Assembly: GCA_025362115.1 (NCBI GenBank)
Contig: JANYIK010000148.1
Span: 1-11,230, forward strand
From: Methylophilaceae bacterium
Lineage (GTDB): Bacteria > Pseudomonadota > Gammaproteobacteria > Burkholderiales > Methylophilaceae
Length of the DNA: 11,230 nt
Direction of reading: 5' to 3'
The stretch's first letter is position 1. Every line of letters begins with the position of its first letter. The translations under genes and the position numbers were made by a program. The notes below the pieces were generated by a model. It did not search any database. It saw only the letters and a program-made list of their open reading frames with translations, and was not told the DNA's origin. Positions 7,150-11,230 of the stretch are shown here, in pieces.

Positions 7150-7979
7150 GCTATAAAATTCCTCTAGGTGAATGGGTGGCTAATGGGGTGAAGTGGCTAG
7201 AAACCAATGATCACGGAATTTTTAATCAGATTGGCACAGTCATTAATGGCACTACTTCAGGCATCGAAAATGGTTTATTAGCTATCCCTTTTGTGCTATT
7301 TGCCGCTATATTCGTCGGCATAGGCTATTGGCGACGTGGCTGGCAGTTCGCGTTATTCTGCGCCGCCTCTTTATGGCTAATCAGCAATATGGGTTTTGTG
7401 AATCAGACTTTAGTCACATTGGCGCTCATCATCTCTGCCACCATGATTAGTCTGGCGCTGGGTATACCATTAGGCATCTGGGCAGGCCGCAGTGACCGCG
7501 CAGAATCGGTGATACGACCAACCCTAGATTTCATGCAAACCATGCCGGCTTTTGTCTACCTGATTCCCGCCGCGATGTTTTTTGGCCTGGGACGTGTTCC
7601 TGGAGTCATCGCCACCGTTATTTTCGCCATGCCTCCGGTAGTGCGCCTTACCTCTCTGGGTATTCGCCAAGTGAACAAAGAGCAAGTGGAAGCTGGTATC
7701 GCGTTTGGATGCACACCTACGCAACTGTTAGTCAAAGTGCAGTTGCCCAGTGCCATGGCAGCGCTATTTGCGGGTATCAATCAAACTATCATGATGGCGT
7801 TGTCTATGGTGATTATCGCCTCTATGGTGGGCGCGGGCGGGTTGGGCAATGATGTGTTATCAAGCATCTCGCGCTTGGATATTGGGTTGGGTTTTGAAAG
7901 TGGCTTGGGCGTGGTGTTACTGGCAATTATGCTGGATCGTATTACCGAGAGCTTTGGGGTGAAAAAGGCAGCGAGGTAG
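7146..7979 (+). CDS. proW: Quaternary amine ABC transporter permease, ProW/CbcW type
   Basis: The 277-residue inner-membrane permease partners the upstream ATPase; its start overlaps that gene's stop (ATGA). A soluble N-terminus of about 45 residues precedes hydrophobic segments at roughly 46-70, 77-118, 125-175 and 200-270. The ABC coupling loop (EAA motif) reads EAGIAFGCTPTQLL from Glu182, with KVQLP following. The stretch from TLDFMQTMPAFVYLIPAAMFFG to FAMPPVVRLTSLGIRQV is typical of the ProW/OpuAB family. It is shorter than E. coli ProW (354 residues) because it lacks that protein's long N-terminal extension, and it resembles the compact CbcW/OpuAB form. No substrate-binding domain is fused and no binding-protein gene follows; the next gene is on the other strand. 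Confidence 0.92.
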   Translation: MSYKIPLGEWVANGVKWLETNDHGIFNQIGTVINGTTSGIENGLLAIPFVLFAAIFVGIGYWRRGWQFALFCAASLWLISNMGFVNQTLVTLALIISATMISLALGIPLGIWAGRSDRAESVIRPTLDFMQTMPAFVYLIPAAMFFGLGRVPGVIATVIFAMPPVVRLTSLGIRQVNKEQVEAGIAFGCTPTQLLVKVQLPSAMAALFAGINQTIMMALSMVIIASMVGAGGLGNDVLSSISRLDIGLGFESGLGVVLLAIMLDRITESFGVKKAAR

Positions 7980-7985
7980 AAACCC

Positions 7986-8597
7986 TCAAAAAGGGAGCTT
8001 AATCCGGTATTTGACCGAGATCAGTCTCAGCAATACTGTAACGGCGATACCTGTCAGGGTTGCAAGCAGCGCATCAACGCCAAGTTGCATGCCACCCAGC
8101 AACACCGCGCACCCTAGAAAAGCGCAGGTGGCATAGAGCTCGTTGCGCTTGAACACGTTGGGGATTTCGTTGCAGATGGTATCGCGTAGAATCCCACCGA
8201 ACACTCCTGTGACTACGCCTAGTAACATGCTGATATAGAAGTCGCAACCGTTTTGCCGGGCAATGCTAGCTCCCACCGTGGCGAACAAGCCCAAACCCAG
8301 CGCGTCTAGCACCTCAAAAGCTTGGTTCACATGCAGGTTTTCGTAGAACTCGGCTTTAACCAGCGCGGCGACAATAGCAAACCCCAGCAATATCAGGACA
8401 TAGCTGGAATGTGCAATCCAGAACAGCGGATAATGGCCTATCAGCAAATCGCGTATCGTTCCGCCACCAAAAGCGGTTATCATGCTCACGCCGTAAACGC
8501 CGATCAAATCCATGCCTTTTTTACGTGCTTCGATGATGCCAGTGAAGGCAAAGGCTAACACGCCCAGCAGTTCAATCAACGTCAAAAAATGACTCAC
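7986..8597 (-). CDS. TRIC-family (UPF0126, YicG/YadS-like) membrane protein, possible cation channel
   Basis: A 203-residue, almost wholly hydrophobic protein with the two-fold repeat of the bacterial TRIC/UPF0126 family. About seven membrane segments fit the length. Each half has a glycine-rich helix break followed by Arg-Asp: GGGTIRD at 44-50 and GGILRD at 134-139. Bacterial TRIC homologues have been shown structurally to form trimeric cation channels; YicG and YadS themselves have little assigned physiology (one proposal for YicG-type proteins is glycine transport). The GTG start overlaps the betA stop (GTGA), with no Shine-Dalgarno visible, so translation is probably coupled to betA. Choosing a later ATG would remove the first membrane segment. 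The link to choline oxidation is positional only. It ends six bases from proW, convergently. Confidence 0.85.
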   Translation of the reverse strand: MSHFLTLIELLGVLAFAFTGIIEARKKGMDLIGVYGVSMITAFGGGTIRDLLIGHYPLFWIAHSSYVLILLGFAIVAALVKAEFYENLHVNQAFEVLDALGLGLFATVGASIARQNGCDFYISMLLGVVTGVFGGILRDTICNEIPNVFKRNELYATCAFLGCAVLLGGMQLGVDALLATLTGIAVTVLLRLISVKYRIKLPF

Positions 8598-10237
8598 GCC
8601 GCTTTGAATACCGGCACGCTGACCCCAGGCAAAGAGGGGCGACCACGAATCACGTCCGCCAATTTCTCGGCCATCATAATCACCGGCGCGTTGAGGTTAC
8701 CGGTGATAATCTCCGGCATGATGGAGGCGTCAATCACACGCAGGCCTTGCAAGCCATGTACCCGCCCTTCAGCATCCACCACCGCCATCTCGCCAACCCC
8801 CATCGCACATGAGCAAGAAGGATGGTAGGCGGTTTCGCCATGTTCACGTACGAAGGCATCTATCTCGTCATCGGTTTGCACCGCACTGCTGGGCGAGATT
8901 TCGCGCCCTAGATAAGGTGCCAACGCAGCCTGTTGCATAATGTTGCGCGTAATACGGATACCTGCACGAAACTCTCGCCAATCTTGCTCTGTAGACATGT
9001 AGTTGAACAAAATACTGGGATGTTCATGTGGATTTTTGGATTTGACTTGTATGCGGCCACGACTGGGTGAACGCATGGAGCCCATGTGTGCCTGGAAGCT
9101 ATGCACCTTGATGGGGTTGCTGCCGTCGTAATTGATAGCAACCGGTAAAAAATGGTATTGGATGTTGGGCCAGGTAAAACTGTCGTCACTTCGGATAAAA
9201 CCACCCGCCTCAAACTGATTGCTAGCACCAATGCCAGTGCCCAGAAATAGCCATTCGGCACCAATGAGCGGTTGGTTATAAAGTTTCAATGCAGGAGCCA
9301 GCGATACCGGCTGTTTGCATTCGTATTGTTGGTATATCTCCAGATGGTCTTGCAGATTGGCTCCCACTCCAGGTAAATCATGTACCAGTGGAATATCTAG
9401 CTCACGTAATAAATCCGCAGCCCCCACACCGGATCGCTGCAAAATCTGCGGTGAGGCAATCGCACCGCCACATAGCAATACCTCACGTTTGGCATTGGCC
9501 TGCTGCGGTTTATCGCCTTGCAGATACAACACACCCGTTGCACGTTTGCCTGAAAACATAATACGATCAGTCAAGGCATGCGTCACTATAGTGAGATTAG
9601 ACCGTCCTCGCGCTTGATCCAGATAACCACGCGCAGTGCTGGAACGACGGCCTTGCGGCGTAGTGGTACGATCCATAGGGCCAAAACCTTCTTGGCTATA
9701 ACCATTCAGGTCTTCTGTTCTTTTATAACCTGCTTGTACACCCGCTTCCACCATCGCCTGATACAACACATTGTTGCCGTTTTTGGGCGTAGTCACACTC
9801 ACCGGCCCATCACTGCCGTGGTAGTCATTCGCGCCAATATCGCGAGTTTCGGCTTTTTTGAAGTACGGAAGACAATCAAAATACGACCAGTTCTCTAGGC
9901 CCTTACGCTCAGACCAGCCATCGTAATCCAGCGCATTACCACGGATGTAGCACATACCATTGATGAGAGACGAACCGCCTAAACCTTTACCGCGACCACA
10001 GGAGATGCGGCGATTATTCATGTGCGGTTCTGGGTCAGTCGCATACGCCCAGTTGTAGCGCCGCCCTTGCAATGGATACGCCAATGCCGCAGGCATTTGG
10101 GTGCGAAAATCCAGACGGTAATCCGGTCCGCCCGCCTCCAATAGCAGCACCGTTACGTCTGCATCCTCAGTCAAGCGTGTCGCCAGCACATTGCCCGCCG
10201 AACCCGCGCCTATAATGATGTAATCGAATTCAACCAT
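8594..10237 (-). CDS. betA: Choline dehydrogenase BetA
   Basis: FAD-dependent GMC-family enzyme of 547 residues that oxidises choline to betaine aldehyde, probably membrane-associated with electrons going to the respiratory chain as in E. coli BetA. The dinucleotide fold is at the very N-terminus (FDYIIIGAGSAG, residues 4-15, then TVLLLEAGG). The GMC signature region reads CGRGKGLGGSSLINGMCYIRG. The active-site histidine is His472 in TAYHPSCSCAMG, and the asparagines of GNLNAPV (514 and 516) lie where the second catalytic residue is expected. Length is close to the usual 550-560. Five bases separate it from the betB stop; no strong Shine-Dalgarno is visible, so it probably relies on betB translation. 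GMC relatives acting on other alcohols exist, but the adjacent betB and the betaine catabolic genes make choline by far the best call. Confidence 0.93.
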   Translation of the reverse strand: MVEFDYIIIGAGSAGNVLATRLTEDADVTVLLLEAGGPDYRLDFRTQMPAALAYPLQGRRYNWAYATDPEPHMNNRRISCGRGKGLGGSSLINGMCYIRGNALDYDGWSERKGLENWSYFDCLPYFKKAETRDIGANDYHGSDGPVSVTTPKNGNNVLYQAMVEAGVQAGYKRTEDLNGYSQEGFGPMDRTTTPQGRRSSTARGYLDQARGRSNLTIVTHALTDRIMFSGKRATGVLYLQGDKPQQANAKREVLLCGGAIASPQILQRSGVGAADLLRELDIPLVHDLPGVGANLQDHLEIYQQYECKQPVSLAPALKLYNQPLIGAEWLFLGTGIGASNQFEAGGFIRSDDSFTWPNIQYHFLPVAINYDGSNPIKVHSFQAHMGSMRSPSRGRIQVKSKNPHEHPSILFNYMSTEQDWREFRAGIRITRNIMQQAALAPYLGREISPSSAVQTDDEIDAFVREHGETAYHPSCSCAMGVGEMAVVDAEGRVHGLQGLRVIDASIMPEIITGNLNAPVIMMAEKLADVIRGRPSLPGVSVPVFKAA

Positions 10238-10242
10238 ACTGA

Positions 10243-11230
10243 TTAAAAGACAGAAGTATAAGAACCCAACTCTACTTGAATAGACTTCACTCGCGTGTAG
10301 TTTTGCAGCGTCATTAGCCCGTTCTCGCGCCCGACTCCTGATTGTTTGTAGCCGCCCACCGGCATTTCCGCAGGCGATTCACCCCAAGTGTTGATCCAGC
10401 AAATTCCTGCTTGCAATTGGTGAATCACACGGTGCGCGCGACTTAAATTTTCCGTCATCACGCCTGCCGCCAAGCCATAGTGGGTGTCATTGGCGCGGCG
10501 AATGGCTTCGTCTTCATCATCGTAGAGCAAGATACTCATCACGGGACCAAAAATCTCTTCACGTACTATCGTCATATCGTCGGTACAGTCAGTAAATACG
10601 GTGGGTTGCACATAGTTGCCGTGCGCCAATGCACCCTCTATCACGCGCGCCCCACCAGCCAGCAACCGCGCACCCTCTTTTACTCCAAGCGCTATATAGC
10701 GCAGCACGTTTTCCATATGTGCCACACTCACCAAAGGACCAAAATTAGTATTTTCATTAAGCGGGTCACCCAGTCGAATGCGCTTTATCCGTTCGAAAAT
10801 CTTCTGTTCAAATTCTTGTTTGTTGGCACGATGCACGAACACCCTCGTGCCATTGGTACAGACCTGGCCGGAGCTATAAAAGTTAGCCATCATCGCCACG
10901 TCTGCGGCGCGATCCATATTGGCATCGGGGAAAATAATCAGTGGCGATTTCCCACCCAACTCCATCGTTACGTCTTTCAATGTAGAACTTGAGGCGCTCG
11001 CCATGACTTTTTTGCCGGTCACCGTGCCGCCGGTGAAAGAGATTTTCTCGATACTAGGATGCTCAGTCAACCAAGCGCCAACTTCATGTCCACGCCCTTG
11101 CAACACGTTAAACACTCCATCTGGCAAGCCAGCTTCGGTATAGATTTCGGCTAACTTCATAACTGAAAGTGGCGTGACTTCGCTGGGTTTGAATATCATG
11201 GCATTGCCTGCCGCCAATGCAGGTGCGGAT
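10243..11230 (-). CDS. betB: Betaine aldehyde dehydrogenase BetB, 5' end beyond the window
   Basis: The C-terminal 328 or so residues of an NAD(P)-dependent aldehyde dehydrogenase that converts betaine aldehyde to glycine betaine in the cytoplasm; the full family length is about 490. The frame stays open to the window edge and reads ALAAGNAMIFKPSEVTPLS, the usual cofactor-binding region, so the start lies outside. The catalytic base is the Glu of TMELGGKSP (codon at 10960-10962), and the nucleophile is the Cys of SGQVCTNGT (codon at 10858-10860). Downstream EEIFGPVMSI and the ending VELGSYTSVF agree well with E. coli-type BetB. It precedes betA in the same direction with a five-base gap. Whether betI or another regulator lies further upstream cannot be seen. 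Confidence 0.94.
   Translation of the reverse strand, partial: SAPALAAGNAMIFKPSEVTPLSVMKLAEIYTEAGLPDGVFNVLQGRGHEVGAWLTEHPSIEKISFTGGTVTGKKVMASASSSTLKDVTMELGGKSPLIIFPDANMDRAADVAMMANFYSSGQVCTNGTRVFVHRANKQEFEQKIFERIKRIRLGDPLNENTNFGPLVSVAHMENVLRYIALGVKEGARLLAGGARVIEGALAHGNYVQPTVFTDCTDDMTIVREEIFGPVMSILLYDDEDEAIRRANDTHYGLAAGVMTENLSRAHRVIHQLQAGICWINTWGESPAEMPVGGYKQSGVGRENGLMTLQNYTRVKSIQVELGSYTSVF

Noticed and set aside
7983..7995. CCCT-caaaa-AGGG inverted repeat at the convergent junction, as a bidirectional terminator
   Set aside because: The stem is only four base pairs and no run of T follows on either strand, so it does not support a terminator call.
10480..10992. Open frame of 170 codons on the plus strand opposite betB
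   Set aside because: The translation is rich in His and Arg, with no recognisable motif, and lies wholly under conserved aldehyde dehydrogenase sequence.
1..11230. A novel defence, mobile or secondary-metabolite system
   Set aside because: All ten genes belong to known families, nine of them in choline and betaine transport and breakdown. No transposase, integrase, direct-repeat array, tRNA or toxin-antitoxin signature was seen.

Overview
The window is a choline and glycine betaine catabolism locus from a bacterium. It consists of two convergent gene clusters that meet tail to tail near position 7980. Every stretch is coding; the largest gap between genes is 23 bases. I see no RNA genes, mobile elements, CRISPR arrays or long repeats. 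The gene content and protein sequences resemble those of Proteobacteria (the dgcB-etfAB and gbcAB set known from Pseudomonas and relatives). Base composition looks moderate by eye, about half G+C, which is lower than Pseudomonas. A beta- or gammaproteobacterium is my best guess, but genus cannot be read from this sequence.

Plus strand, 1-7979: seven genes in one apparent operon. They are dgcB (start lies before the window), an ETF alpha-like gene, an ETF beta-like gene, gbcA, gbcB, a glycine-betaine-type ABC ATPase (proV/cbcV type) and its permease (proW/cbcW type). Junctions are ATGA overlaps (dgcB/etfA, etfA/etfB, proV/proW), a TAATG overlap (gbcA/gbcB), or gaps of 22-23 bases carrying good Shine-Dalgarno sequences (etfB/gbcA, gbcB/proV). 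Minus strand, from the right edge to 7986: betB (start lies beyond the window), betA, and a TRIC-family (UPF0126, YicG/YadS-like) membrane protein gene whose GTG start overlaps the betA stop.

Together the genes give an almost complete route. BetA oxidises choline to betaine aldehyde and BetB oxidises that to glycine betaine. The GbcA Rieske oxygenase, fed by the GbcB reductase, demethylates glycine betaine to dimethylglycine. DgcB, with an expected upstream DgcA, demethylates dimethylglycine to sarcosine, with electrons passing through the dedicated EtfAB-like pair and the membrane iron-sulfur protein. The ABC ATPase and permease would import choline or betaine, but no periplasmic binding protein is encoded here. 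No regulator (BetI or GbdR type), no sarcosine oxidase and no formaldehyde-handling gene lies in the window.

The pathway itself is well described. The points worth a second look are the coupling of a TRIC-type channel gene to betA, the importer core without a binding protein inside the catabolic operon, the divergent ETF pair, and the one-sided CCG domain of DgcB.
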